A DNA stretch of 64,000 nucleotides from Oscillospiraceae bacterium. GTDB lineage: Bacteria; Bacillota; Clostridia; Oscillospirales; Oscillospiraceae. Both the position numbers and the translations under genes were made by a program. Positions within the stretch are counted from its first letter, which is position 1, and the number at the start of each line of letters is the position of its first letter. The DNA lies in the NCBI GenBank assembly GCA_015068455.1, contig SVKO01000007.1, positions 1 to 64,000 on the forward strand, written 5' to 3'. The notes beneath the pieces are model-generated. The model worked only from the letters and a program-made list of their open reading frames with translations. It ran no database searches and was not told where the DNA came from. Of this stretch, positions 1 through 8,488 are shown piece by piece.

Positions 1-81
1 TTGGATTTAGCAGAAGAATTAGGATATGACCAAATAGCGGAGCTTTTACGGCAGAAGACAGGCGACGGTTCTCCGTCTTGA
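1..81 (+). CDS. C-terminal fragment of an ankyrin-repeat-like protein (5' end outside window)
   Basis: The open frame runs from base 1 to a TGA at 79-81 and encodes 26 residues, including AEELGYDQIAELLR. That pattern (A.E.G...IA.LL) is typical of the second helix of an ankyrin repeat near the end of a protein. The start codon and most of the gene lie outside the window, so the function cannot be stated. The last codons run into a 9-bp inverted repeat (GACGGTTCT at 64-72, AGAACCGTC at 95-103), so the extreme C-terminus may come from a repeat insertion. Confidence 0.4.
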   Translation: MDLAEELGYDQIAELLRQKTGDGSPS

Positions 82-94
82 GATGCGCAGACAT

Positions 95-140
95 AGAACC
101 GTCCCCTGTCCTCTCAACAACCGTCCCCTGTCCTCTCAAC
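95..140. repeat. Left arm of a 12-bp inverted repeat plus a 22-bp direct repeat
   Basis: AGAACCGTCCCC (95-106) is the exact reverse complement of GGGGACGGTTCT at 692-703. A 22-bp unit beginning AACCGTCCCCTG is present twice head to tail at 97-118 and 119-140. Motifs of this GGGACGGTTCT type are dispersed repeats in Firmicutes genomes (general knowledge). The arms enclose the AT-rich gene at 214-687. Confidence 0.6.
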
Positions 141-213
141 GAAGAGGTACATTTCCATGCGGGTGATCCTGTCCCAGAGCCATGGAACACGATTTTTTTG
201 GAGGACAATAATA

Positions 214-687
214 ATGATTTTTGATAAAACGAATGCGCGGCTAATCAATACAAAAGAAGTATATCTTCACGATGATAGCTTCGTCGAATTCAGATTTGAC
301 CGCGTATCATATAAAGCAATTCTGTGCCTTTACAGCTATAAAAAGCACTGTTATGAGATCACTTTTCATGGCGTGATTGGGATCGAGATGACCTCCTGCG
401 ATTTTTGGGGACCTTCTCCTCATGTATCAGACTTTAGATTCATAGACGCGGATAATCGAATTCTTATCCCCAAGCTGATCGATGAAGAGAAGAAGAATCC
501 TTTCCCGGGGTCTATGCCGATCAGCAATGAGAACTACATCGAGACCGTATTGACTTTTGCTTCCGGAGATCATTTCAGAATTGCCTGCGAATCAATTGAG
601 ATTGGCGACAATTACATAAAAATGCCTAAAGAACCAGATGAAAACGACTTTCGGCTCGCTCTCTTGAAGGCAATAAACAACGCATAA
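214..687 (+). CDS. Hypothetical protein, 157 aa, AT-rich
   Basis: I do not recognise this family. The ATG at 214 has a GGAGG ribosome site at 200-204, nine bases upstream. The longer frame starting at 157 has no such site and runs through repeat sequence, so 214 is the better start. The protein is soluble, with no signal peptide or membrane segment. It has mixed charge, with many aromatic and beta-type residues, and ends in an acidic region followed by a short helix (about 135-157). The gene is clearly more AT-rich than metF and metE beside it and lies between 12-bp inverted repeats (95-106 and 692-703), which suggests recent acquisition. Small orphan proteins like this are often immunity-type proteins, but nothing in the sequence proves it. 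Confidence 0.65.
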   Translation: MIFDKTNARLINTKEVYLHDDSFVEFRFDRVSYKAILCLYSYKKHCYEITFHGVIGIEMTSCDFWGPSPHVSDFRFIDADNRILIPKLIDEEKKNPFPGSMPISNENYIETVLTFASGDHFRIACESIEIGDNYIKMPKEPDENDFRLALLKAINNA

Positions 688-691
688 TACG

Positions 692-703
692 GGGGACGGT
701 TCT
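692..703. repeat. Right arm of the 12-bp inverted repeat
   Basis: GGGGACGGTTCT is the exact reverse complement of 95-106, with the orphan gene 214-687 between the arms. Confidence 0.6.
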
Positions 704-849
704 GCGTGTTGACCTGGGTAGCAGGAAGACGCTTCCCCGTCCTAACTAAACGCCATCGTTTGACCATTTCATTCCACCGAGATTCGGCGGGCGGGGGACA
801 ACCCCGCCCGCCGATGAGAAGTATTGACGCGAAAACTGACATGACAACC

Positions 850-886
850 CGCCCGGACTGCATCACGCAGCGCCGGGCGGGTTTTT
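850..886. terminator. Intrinsic terminator between the orphan gene and metF
   Basis: A GC-rich hairpin (CCCGCCCGG and CCGGGCGGG arms around a smaller CTGC/GCAG stem) is followed on the plus strand by TTTTTCGATTT. It can stop plus-strand transcription. On the minus strand it lies just past the metF stop and is followed by the weaker TTGTCATG. A smaller GC-rich hairpin lies at about 788-813. The rest of 688-947 holds nothing else recognisable. Confidence 0.6.
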
Positions 887-947
887 CGATTTCTTCGGCA
901 GGATCATCCCGGCGGAATTCTGCGGCCGGCGGCCTACACCGCGGCAT

Positions 948-1811
948 TTACGGCAGGATATTCCGGATCCCCTCGCAGATCCGGCGGGCAATGCGGGGAT
1001 TGTTCATCGTATACAGATGGATCCCGTCCGTGCCGCTTGCCAGCAGGTCGATGATCTGGCTCAGTGCGTACGCCATCCCGGCGTCAAAGAGCGCATCCTC
1101 CCGGTCGGCATACAGGTCAACGATCCTCTGAAACCGTTCGGGAAAGGAGGTATTGCACATGGCGATCATTCTCTTGATCTGGGCTGCCTTGACCACCGGC
1201 ATGATGCCGGGAATGACGGGGACGCTGATATCCGCAATCGCGCATTTTTCCTTAAAATCGTAGAAAAGACGGTTGTCGAAAAACAGTTGGGACAGCAGGA
1301 CCTCCGTCCCGGAGCAAACCTTTGTCTTCAGATGGCGGATCTCGGAAACCATGTCCGCCGATTCCGGATGCCGTTCGGGATAGCAGGCGCCGAGAATGCA
1401 GAAGTCATATTTTTCCCTGAGGTACGACGCCATGTCGGAGGCATGGGAGAAATCATTTTTTCGGGGAATATCCTCCCGGACGTCGCCGCGGAGCGCCAGG
1501 ATGTTTTCAATGCCGGCGTCGCGGAGGACGTCGGCAAAGGCGTCGATTTCCTCTCTGTCGTAATACAGGCACGTCAGGTGGACGACCGGCTCCACCCCGT
1601 ACTGCTCCTTGATCTTGCGCGCCAGCTCGATCGTTTTGTTGCAGTTGCTGCTTCCGCCCGCGCCGAAGGTCACGCTGATATAATCCGGCTTCAGCTCGCA
1701 CAGCACTTCCAGCGTTGCATCGATATTGCGGAGCTCCTCGTTCCTTTTGGGCGGGAAGATCTCAAAGGAAAGAGTTCTTCCCCCGTTTTTGTAAATATCC
1801 GATACCTTCAT
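948..1811 (-). CDS. metF: Methylenetetrahydrofolate reductase
   Basis: The product (287 aa) reduces 5,10-methylene-THF to 5-methyl-THF, the methyl donor for methionine synthesis. The family signature FEIFPPK is at residues 16-22. The TFGAGG segment (48-53), HLTC (78-81), LRGD (107-110) and SQLFFDN motifs line the flavin and folate site of the TIM barrel. The length matches bacterial MetF. The start lies 13 bases after the metE stop, so the two genes form one operon in the order metE-metF, with the methyl-donor enzyme next to the cobalamin-independent methyltransferase that uses its product. A terminator follows at 850-886. Confidence 0.95.
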   Translation of the reverse strand: MKVSDIYKNGGRTLSFEIFPPKRNEELRNIDATLEVLCELKPDYISVTFGAGGSSNCNKTIELARKIKEQYGVEPVVHLTCLYYDREEIDAFADVLRDAGIENILALRGDVREDIPRKNDFSHASDMASYLREKYDFCILGACYPERHPESADMVSEIRHLKTKVCSGTEVLLSQLFFDNRLFYDFKEKCAIADISVPVIPGIMPVVKAAQIKRMIAMCNTSFPERFQRIVDLYADREDALFDAGMAYALSQIIDLLASGTDGIHLYTMNNPRIARRICEGIRNILP

Positions 1812-1824
1812 GGCTGCCGCCTCT

Positions 1825-4098
1825 TTACCGCGCTTCCTTCCGGATGATCTGCGCCGCCTTGACCAGGTTGATGAGGCTGGCTTCCGTTTCCCGTTCTCCC
1901 CTGGTCTTTAAACCGCAGTCGGGATTCACCCACAGCTTGTCGTCGGGAACCTTCTTTCGCATCCTGCGGAGCGCCGTTACGATCTCATCCACGGAGGGGA
2001 TCCGCGGCGAATGGATATCGTATACGCCGGGGCCGGTTTCGGTTTCAAAGTGACACGCGTTCAGCGCGTCCAGGATCTGCAGATCGGATCTGGAGGCCTC
2101 GAAGGTAATCACGTCCGCGTCCATATCGTCGATCGCCGGAATGATATCCGTGAATTCGCTGTAGCACATATGGGTATGGATCTGCGTTTCCGGTTTTACG
2201 CCGCTGTGCACCAGACGGAACGCGGGAATGGCAAAGTCCAGATAGTCTTTGTACCAGTCGGATTTCCGCAGGGGGAGCTTTTCGCGGAGGGCCGCCTCGT
2301 CGATCTGGATGATGCGTATCCCGTTTGCCTCCAGATCCAGGACTTCGTCCCTGATGGCCAGGGAAATCTGCGTGATCGACTCCCGGATGCTGATATCCTC
2401 CCTCGGGAAAGACCAGTTCAGAATGGTGACAGGTCCGGTAAGCATTCCCTTTACGGGCCTGTCTGTCTGGGACTGGGCATATACCGCCCATTCGACGGTG
2501 ATCGGCTTCTTCCGGCTGACGTCTCCCCAGATGACCGGCGGTTTTACGCAGCGGGTGCCGTAGGACTGCACCCAGGCCTTCTGCGTGAAAAGGAAGCCGG
2601 ACAGGGATTCCCCGAAATATTCGACCATGTCGTTGCGTTCGTATTCGCCGTGCACCAGCACATCCAGACCGATGCTCTCCTGCCACTGTACGGCGCGTTT
2701 GATTTTTTCGCGGTTGAATTCTCTGTACTGCTCCTCGCTGATCTCTCCCTTTCGGAACGCGGCGCGGTTCTTCTTCACATCCTGCGTCTGCGGGAAGGAG
2801 CCGATGGTGGTCGTCGGGAAAATCGGAAGCTCCAGCGCCTTCTTCTGGATCTGTTCGCGTTCTTTGCGTTCCGGGGATCTGGTATAGTCGGCGTCGCTGA
2901 TCCGGGCCAGGCGTTTTTTCACTTCGGGATCAGCGCAGTCCCTTCCCTCCGAAAACAGCTTTTCGTTGTCAAGAAATGCCGGTGCGGTTTCGGAGTCCTC
3001 TTCTTCGGCAAGCTGGGCCAGCTCCCGGAGCTCTCCCAGTTTCTCCGCCGCGAAGGCAAAGTGCTTTTTGTAAGCGTCCGGAAGCCGGTCCTCGCCCTCC
3101 AGCGTATACGGCACGTGCAGCAGGGAGCAGGAGGTGGAGAGCACCGTATTGACGCCTTTGTCCCTCAGGGCTCTCAACACAGCCAAGGTGGCCGCATAGT
3201 GATTTCTCCAGATGTTTTTTCCGTTGACCAGTCCGGCAAACAGTATTTTGTCCTTCGGGAACCCGTATCGATCGATGAGGCCGGCGGTCTGCCTTCCCTC
3301 CACAAAATCCAGTCCGATACCGTCAAAGTCCAGGCCGGTCAGTGTCTCATAGACGTCGCGCACATCGCCGAAATAAGTCTGGAGAAGGACTTTGACGCTT
3401 CCTTTCTCCGCGAGGATCCCCTGATAAAGGCGCTTGATGAAATCCCGGTCGTTCCCGTCCAGATCCCTGACAAATGCCGGCTCGTCAAACTGGACCCATC
3501 CGGCACCGCGCTTTTCCAGTCCGCGGAGGATCTCTCGGTAGACCGCCGTGACAGCCACCAGATAGTCTTCCCGCGTCTTCTTCCCGGTATATCTGCAGAG
3601 GGAAAGCAGCGTATAGGCGCCTGTCACAACCGGCTTTGTTTCCGTACCGTCCGCCCTGGCCTGCGCATATTCGTCAAAAATCTTGGAGCCGGAAAGGCGG
3701 ATCTCCATATCGTCCTCCAATTCGGGGACGATATAATGGTAATTGGTGTTGAACCACTTTTTCATGGCCAGCGCCTTCACATCGCCGTTTTCCCCCTGAT
3801 AGCCCCTCGCCATTGCGAAATAGGTGTCCATCTGTGACAGCCCAAGATCTCTGTATCTCTTCGGCACAATGCCGCACAGGACTGCCGTATCCAGAAGGCC
3901 GTCATAGAAGGAAAAGTCATTGGATGTGATGAAATCCACACCTGCTTCCTTCTGGCTGCGGATGTGCGCGGCGCGCAGCTCCCCTGCGGCAGCCGACAGC
4001 TCGCCGGGCCCGATTTCGCCTTTGAAGTATTTTTCAGAAGCATATTTCAGCTCCCTGCAAGCTCCGATCCTCGGATAACCGACAACTGATGTCAACAT
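1825..4098 (-). CDS. metE: Cobalamin-independent methionine synthase
   Basis: This 757-aa enzyme transfers the methyl group of 5-methyl-THF-polyglutamate to homocysteine. It shows the two-barrel MetE layout. The N-terminal copy starts with the YPRIG motif, and the C-terminal catalytic barrel holds the zinc ligands in HTHMC (near residue 636) and NPDCGLK (near 723). The open frame extends upstream to 4404, but ATG 4098 is the start: it is preceded by GGAGAGAGG and matches the family N-terminus, while the upstream extension covers the promoter and the divergent LysR start. metF follows after 13 bases. The divergent LysR gene and a dyad between them suggest regulation by methionine or homocysteine supply. 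Confidence 0.96.
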   Translation of the reverse strand: MLTSVVGYPRIGACRELKYASEKYFKGEIGPGELSAAAGELRAAHIRSQKEAGVDFITSNDFSFYDGLLDTAVLCGIVPKRYRDLGLSQMDTYFAMARGYQGENGDVKALAMKKWFNTNYHYIVPELEDDMEIRLSGSKIFDEYAQARADGTETKPVVTGAYTLLSLCRYTGKKTREDYLVAVTAVYREILRGLEKRGAGWVQFDEPAFVRDLDGNDRDFIKRLYQGILAEKGSVKVLLQTYFGDVRDVYETLTGLDFDGIGLDFVEGRQTAGLIDRYGFPKDKILFAGLVNGKNIWRNHYAATLAVLRALRDKGVNTVLSTSCSLLHVPYTLEGEDRLPDAYKKHFAFAAEKLGELRELAQLAEEEDSETAPAFLDNEKLFSEGRDCADPEVKKRLARISDADYTRSPERKEREQIQKKALELPIFPTTTIGSFPQTQDVKKNRAAFRKGEISEEQYREFNREKIKRAVQWQESIGLDVLVHGEYERNDMVEYFGESLSGFLFTQKAWVQSYGTRCVKPPVIWGDVSRKKPITVEWAVYAQSQTDRPVKGMLTGPVTILNWSFPREDISIRESITQISLAIRDEVLDLEANGIRIIQIDEAALREKLPLRKSDWYKDYLDFAIPAFRLVHSGVKPETQIHTHMCYSEFTDIIPAIDDMDADVITFEASRSDLQILDALNACHFETETGPGVYDIHSPRIPSVDEIVTALRRMRKKVPDDKLWVNPDCGLKTRGERETEASLINLVKAAQIIRKEAR

Positions 4099-4133
4099 AT
4101 TTCCTCTCTCCTTTTCCGTTTTGATCTTTACGT

Positions 4134-4162
4134 AGTATAAACCCATCGACTTTCTGGGTAAA
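4134..4162 (-). promoter_or_regulatory. Promoter of metE-metF
   Basis: On the minus strand, -35 TTTACC (4157-4162) and -10 TATACT (4134-4139) are 17 bases apart, just upstream of the metE ribosome site. Confidence 0.6.
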
Positions 4163-4183
4163 ATATTTATTATTTGCGGATCA

Positions 4184-4202
4184 CCATAGATTTTAGCTAT
4201 GG
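4184..4202. promoter_or_regulatory. LysR-type operator dyad between metE and the LysR gene
   Basis: CCATAG-N7-CTATGG is a perfect 6-bp dyad and contains the T-N11-A core typical of LysR-family boxes. It sits roughly 55-75 bases upstream of the inferred metE transcription start and immediately upstream of the LysR gene's own -10 (TATAAT, 4210-4215). One site can therefore serve activation of metE and autoregulation. Confidence 0.65.
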
Positions 4203-4209
4203 CATGTGA

Positions 4210-4215
4210 TATAAT
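4210..4215 (+). promoter_or_regulatory. -10 box of the LysR regulator gene
   Basis: A perfect TATAAT lies 31 bases before the ATG. The -35 region (TAGATT, 4187-4192) is poor and overlaps the LysR dyad, as expected for an autoregulated promoter. Confidence 0.55.
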
Positions 4216-4246
4216 GCTCCTGTAAACTATTTTCGGAGGACGGGTT

Positions 4247-5146
4247 ATGACGCTGAAACAACTGCAGTATATCGTTACGATCGCCGATACGGGCAACATC
4301 ACGGAAGCGGCCAAAAGACTGTTCATCGCGCAGCCGAGCCTGACGGCCGCCGTCCATGAACTGGAGAAGGAATACGGGATCACCATATTCTTTCGCGGGA
4401 ACAAGGGCGTAAAGCTGACGCCGGACGGCGATGAATTCCTGGGCTATGCGAGGCAGGTGCTGGAACAGACCAAGCTGATCGATGCGCGCTACACCGGTGA
4501 ATACAAGGGCAAACAGCGGTTCTGCGTTTCCGCGCAGCACTATTCCTTCGCCGTCGAAGCCTTTGTAGAGCTGCTCAGGGCGTTCGGAGGCGATAAATAT
4601 GAATTCCACATGCGCGAAACGCAGACCTATGAGATCATCAGCGACGTGGCGCATCTGCGCAGCGAGATCGGGATCCTGTATATGAATGATTTCAACGAAA
4701 ACATCCTGAAGAAAACGCTGAAGGACAATAACCTGTCGTTTACCAGGCTGTTTATTGCCAAACCGCACGTTTTCATCGGGAAAGATTCGCCGCTCGCAGG
4801 GAAAAAGGCGCTTACCCTCGATGATCTGAAGCCGTATCCGAGGCTTTCCTATGAGCAGGGCAGCCATAACTCCTTTTATTTTTCGGAAGAAATCCTGAGC
4901 ACGGCGGACTGTGACAAGGAACTGGTGGTCTGTGACCGCGCATCTCTATTCAATATGCTGGTCGGTTTGAACGGCTATACGATCTGCAGCGGTGTGATCA
5001 GCAAGGAATTGAACGGGCCGAACATCATAGCCAAACCGCTGAAGGTGAATGATCATATGGAGATCGGCTATATTCTTCCGGGCAACATTCCTCCTTCTCT
5101 GCTCACCAGGGAATACATCGAAATATTGAAGAGGCTGGTACATTGA
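4247..5146 (+). CDS. LysR-family transcriptional regulator, likely controls metE-metF
   Basis: The 299-aa protein has the usual LysR layout: an N-terminal winged HTH (residues 1-60; LKQLQYIVTIADTGNITEAAKRL, then QPSLTAAVHELE), a linker helix to about 88, and a two-lobed effector-binding domain to the end. The ATG at 4247 follows CGGAGG at optimal spacing. The gene diverges from metE with a LysR-type dyad in the shared region. By position it acts like MetR/MtaR-type activators, probably sensing homocysteine or a sulfur compound. The effector is inferred from context only, and a CysB/CysL-like role is the main alternative. Confidence 0.85.
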   Translation: MTLKQLQYIVTIADTGNITEAAKRLFIAQPSLTAAVHELEKEYGITIFFRGNKGVKLTPDGDEFLGYARQVLEQTKLIDARYTGEYKGKQRFCVSAQHYSFAVEAFVELLRAFGGDKYEFHMRETQTYEIISDVAHLRSEIGILYMNDFNENILKKTLKDNNLSFTRLFIAKPHVFIGKDSPLAGKKALTLDDLKPYPRLSYEQGSHNSFYFSEEILSTADCDKELVVCDRASLFNMLVGLNGYTICSGVISKELNGPNIIAKPLKVNDHMEIGYILPGNIPPSLLTREYIEILKRLVH

Positions 5147-5165
5147 GATCCCGGGGGCAAAACTG

Positions 5166-5210
5166 ACAACCCGCCCGGCGCTGCATCACACAGCGCCGGA
5201 CGGGTTGTTC
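5166..5210 (+). terminator. Terminator-like hairpin after the LysR gene
   Basis: CCCGCCCGGCGCTG and CAGCGCCGGACGGG form a long GC stem followed by TTGTTCAG. It closely resembles the hairpin at 850-886. The U tract is weak. Confidence 0.5.
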
Positions 5211-5230
5211 AGTTCGACGGCCCTTTTTTA

Positions 5231-5265
5231 CAAAAAGCGGCGGGGCTGCAAATGCAGCCCCGCCG
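5231..5265 (-). terminator. Terminator of the 957-aa SLH protein gene
   Basis: A perfect hairpin, CGGCGGGGCTGCA/TGCAGCCCCGCCG (5238-5265), is followed on the minus strand by CTTTTTGTAAAAAAA. It lies about 40 bases past the stop codon at 5307. Confidence 0.8.
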
Positions 5266-5306
5266 GGGTTTATTTGTCAGTCAAATCGTTTGCTTCCGCC
5301 GCGGGA

Positions 5307-8180
5307 TCAGTTCTGGGTGGCGCGGAACAGGAAGGTCACGACCTGGCCTCTGGTACAGGTGGCGTCCGGACCGAAGGCAGTGTCGCTCAGGCCCTTGGTG
5401 ACTTCGTTCTCCACGGCCCACGCCACGGCCTTCATGTAGTAGCCGTTGGGGTTCACGTCCGTGAACGGCGTTTGCGTGCTCTTGGGCGCGGGTTCGCCCT
5501 TGAAGCGCCACAGGAAGGTCACGATCTGGCCTCTGGTGCAGGTGGCGTCCGGGCCGAAGGTGGTGTCGCTCAGGCCCTTGGTGACTTCGTTCTCCACGGC
5601 CCAGGCCACGGCCTTCTCATAGAAGGCGCCCGGCTTGAGGTCGGTGAACGGGGTCTGCGTGCTCTTGGGCGCGGGCTCGCCGGCGGCACGCCACAGGAAG
5701 GTGACCACGTGGCCTCTGGTGCAGGCATTGTCGGGACCGAAGTGGGTATCGTCGGTGCCCTTGGTGATCTGGGGCGTATGCTCATAGGCCCAGTAGACGG
5801 GATCGAAATAGAACTTGCCGGGATCCTTCACGTCCTCGAACAGGAAGTCGTCGGGCAGGAGCTCCAGGGCGGCATAGGCGTCCAGAATGGCCTGGGCCGC
5901 GGCGTCCACCTCCGCCTGGGTGGCGGCGGGGTTGTCGCGGATCACACGGCCCGCCGCAACCGCAGCCTGGAAGGCGTCCACGGATTCGGGGGTGTAGTTC
6001 GTGGTCGTGATGAACTCGTAATCCCGGATGGCTTTTTCCAGGGCGGTCTTGTCCGCCTCGGGGGGAATGTCCGGACCGCCGCCGGAGAAGGTCAGGGACT
6101 TCAGGGTGAACTGATAGCCCTCGGTCATGCCGGTGTAGGCGTCGATGAGGATCTGGTCGGCCTCGATGCCGGAATCGGCATAGGAGAACATTTCGGTGAA
6201 TTCCTCGCCGTCGGCGCTGCGATAGCAGGTGTAGGTGGTCCCCGCCTTCTCGATGCGCAGGAAATAGGTGCCGGCGGAGGCGAAGCCGGGCGTGGAGTTG
6301 ACGCCGTCCTCATCCTCATGGGTGATGGTTCCGTCGTGGCGCTCAAAATTCTGCATCGCGCCGTCGCCGCCGCGGATGCCCAGCATATTCCGGTTGTCGC
6401 CGCCCTCGGAGGCGAAGAATGCAAAGAACTGATAGTAGCCGTTGGCAGCGGAGCCGGCGCTGAACTCCACCTCCAGGGTGGCGGTCCAGTCGTCGGATAC
6501 GGCCACCTTGACCACGTCGTGATCCGCCTCGGCAATGCTCTGCTTGGCGGGCTCCACGCCGCCCTGGGTGGATACCAGGGTCAGTCCCCTGCCCGCTTCG
6601 ATGGCGCTCTGCTGCTGCCCGGCAAGCTGGAACTTTCCGGCGTCATCCGGGTTCGTGAAGTCGATGTCCTCGGGCAGAGTGCTGCCGGTGGGGCGGATGC
6701 GCTCGGTCTTGGTTTCCCCGCAGCGCCTGCAGGTATAGGTGCGCACGCCGGGGGCGGTGGCGGTGGGCTCTACGGTGACGGTTCCCTCGTCCCAGTCGTG
6801 GCCCAGGGCCTCGATGGTCTGCACCTCCACGAAATCGCAGCGGGAACAGGTGCGGGTGCGGGCGCCGGCCTCAGTGCAGGTGGCGTCCCTGGTCTGGGCC
6901 CATTCGCCGAAGTCGTGGCCCAGGGCGCAGGGGTCGTCCTCCTGGGACAGCTCCTTGAAAGTATAGCCGTAGGTGTTGGCATAGGTCTCGGCGGTGGAGC
7001 CCTTGTGGCCGAAGATGATGGTGGTGCCGGGCACGCCGAGGGTGAGATCGGACTCGCCGAATACGCAATTCTTGCTCATGACCTTCACGGCCTTGAGGCC
7101 CGTGCAGCCCTGGAACGCGTCGACCTGGACCAGGCTGACGCCCTCGGGGATGCGGACCTGCTCGAGGCCGGTGCAGCCCTGGAACGCGGCCCAGCCGATG
7201 GTCTGCAGGCTGCCGGGCAGGGTCAGCTCCGTCAGACCGGCACAGTTGCGGAAGGCGAAGTCCGGGATATCGAGGAGGTTGCCGGTGATTTTCAGTTCGG
7301 TCAGGCCGCCGCAGTTCTCAAAGGCGGCCTGTGCGATGGCGGTGACCGTGACAGGGATCTCATAGGCGCCGGTCTTGCCGCAGGGGCACTGCAGGATGCG
7401 GGTCTTTTGCTTGTTGCACAGCACGCCGTCGTCGCTGGCATAATTGGGGTTGGCGGGATCGACCCCGATGGCAGCCAGAGCGGGGCAGTCGGCAAAGGCC
7501 TTGGAGCCGACGCCGGTGACCTTGGCGCCCACGGTGACGCTCTCCAGGCCGGTGCGGCAGAAGGCATTGTCGCCGATGGCGGTGACGCTGTCGGGGATCG
7601 TGACGCTCTTGAGGCCCGTGCAGCCCTGGAAGGCCTTGTCGCCGATGGCCTTGATGCTGGAGGGGATCTCCAGGGAAGTCAGACCGGTGCAGGAGGCAAA
7701 GACCTCCTCGCTGAGCTCGGAGATACCGGCGGGGATCCTCAGCTCCGTCAGATTGTCGCAGGAGCAGAAGGCGCCGTATTCGACGGCCTTGACGGTGTCG
7801 GGAATGGTGACGGCCGACATGTCGCAGTCGTTGAATGCCGCCATGCCGATGCGGGTGACGCTCTGCGGGATGACCACCGGGTCCGTCATCCAGAAGCGGA
7901 CGAAGGCAAAGCTGCCAATGGAGGTCAGTCCGTCGGGCAGGATGAGGGTTTTGACCTGCCGGCGGATATCCTGCCAGTCCGGATTGCCGACCGCCTCATA
8001 GTCGTCCATGGCGCCGCTGCCGGTGATGGTCAGGGTGCCGGAGGCCTCATCGAAGCTCCAGTTGAGGTTCGCGCCGCATTTGCCCGTCTGCTCTGCCGCC
8101 CGGACGCCCGGCGTCAGTTGGGGCAGAAGCGCCAGGATCATTGTCAAAACCAAAAGCAGGGATAAAAACCGTTTCTTCAT
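5307..8180 (-). CDS. Secreted BspA-type leucine-rich-repeat protein with SLH anchor, 957 aa
   Basis: A signal peptide (MKKRFLSLLLV..., cleavage near VRAAEQ at about 29) is followed in order by: BspA/TpLRR-like leucine-rich repeats (about 60-400; repeated 'GLTSLEIPSSIKAIGDKAFQGC' type units); two cysteine-pair GHDFGEW...C..C motifs (about 405-490); a concanavalin-like 'IDFTNPDDAGKF...GIRGGDGAMQNF' module (500-700); one FIVAR-type helical segment (710-775); and three SLH repeats (785-957) with the TFGPDATCTRGQ signature. SLH repeats bind secondary cell-wall polymer, so the protein is displayed on the cell surface. BspA-type LRRs commonly bind host proteins or glycans, but no ligand can be read here. 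The start at 8180 is chosen for its GGAAGGAAG site and the signal peptide; an upstream ATG frame at 8264 has neither. Confidence 0.88.
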   Translation of the reverse strand: MKKRFLSLLLVLTMILALLPQLTPGVRAAEQTGKCGANLNWSFDEASGTLTITGSGAMDDYEAVGNPDWQDIRRQVKTLILPDGLTSIGSFAFVRFWMTDPVVIPQSVTRIGMAAFNDCDMSAVTIPDTVKAVEYGAFCSCDNLTELRIPAGISELSEEVFASCTGLTSLEIPSSIKAIGDKAFQGCTGLKSVTIPDSVTAIGDNAFCRTGLESVTVGAKVTGVGSKAFADCPALAAIGVDPANPNYASDDGVLCNKQKTRILQCPCGKTGAYEIPVTVTAIAQAAFENCGGLTELKITGNLLDIPDFAFRNCAGLTELTLPGSLQTIGWAAFQGCTGLEQVRIPEGVSLVQVDAFQGCTGLKAVKVMSKNCVFGESDLTLGVPGTTIIFGHKGSTAETYANTYGYTFKELSQEDDPCALGHDFGEWAQTRDATCTEAGARTRTCSRCDFVEVQTIEALGHDWDEGTVTVEPTATAPGVRTYTCRRCGETKTERIRPTGSTLPEDIDFTNPDDAGKFQLAGQQQSAIEAGRGLTLVSTQGGVEPAKQSIAEADHDVVKVAVSDDWTATLEVEFSAGSAANGYYQFFAFFASEGGDNRNMLGIRGGDGAMQNFERHDGTITHEDEDGVNSTPGFASAGTYFLRIEKAGTTYTCYRSADGEEFTEMFSYADSGIEADQILIDAYTGMTEGYQFTLKSLTFSGGGPDIPPEADKTALEKAIRDYEFITTTNYTPESVDAFQAAVAAGRVIRDNPAATQAEVDAAAQAILDAYAALELLPDDFLFEDVKDPGKFYFDPVYWAYEHTPQITKGTDDTHFGPDNACTRGHVVTFLWRAAGEPAPKSTQTPFTDLKPGAFYEKAVAWAVENEVTKGLSDTTFGPDATCTRGQIVTFLWRFKGEPAPKSTQTPFTDVNPNGYYMKAVAWAVENEVTKGLSDTAFGPDATCTRGQVVTFLFRATQN

Positions 8181-8275
8181 AAGGTTCTTCCTTCCTATGT
8201 ATATTTCAACCGGCACGATCAGCGCCGGCGCAGTGAGCTCTGCCGCAATATACGGCATATTCATTTTGCATATAC

Positions 8276-8304
8276 ATTATACCAAGAACCGGGTAAGACG
8301 GCAA
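8276..8304 (-). promoter_or_regulatory. Promoter of the 957-aa SLH protein gene
   Basis: -35 TTGCCG (8299-8304) and -10 TATAAT (8276-8281) with a 17-base spacer on the minus strand, giving a leader of about 90 bases. Confidence 0.6.
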
Positions 8305-8424
8305 TGTGCGGGCTGAAAAATATGCCTGTCAGAATGATAGAATTTTCGCCGATTGTTTTGTATCTTTCCACAAAGCGGGTGAAAATCCTACTCTTCCGGC
8401 AAAACTTGTCTGAAAAAATCGGAA

Positions 8425-8466
8425 AAAGACAATCCGCTCTGAGTTCTTCAGATCTCAGAGCGGCTT
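8425..8466 (-). terminator. Terminator of the BlaI-type repressor gene
   Basis: CCGCTCTGAG/CTCAGAGCGG (8434-8463) forms a perfect 10-bp stem followed on the minus strand by ATTGTCTTTTTCC. On the plus strand CTTTCTT follows, so it may be bidirectional. Confidence 0.7.
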
Positions 8467-8488
8467 TCTTATGGATGGATGATTCCCG

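Noticed and set aside
1017-1847. Plus-strand open frame over metF
   Set aside because: Antisense shadow of metF, no ribosome site, no recognisable product.
5205-8165. Plus-strand open frame of nearly 1000 codons
   Set aside because: Antisense shadow of the 957-aa SLH protein gene; low-complexity product.
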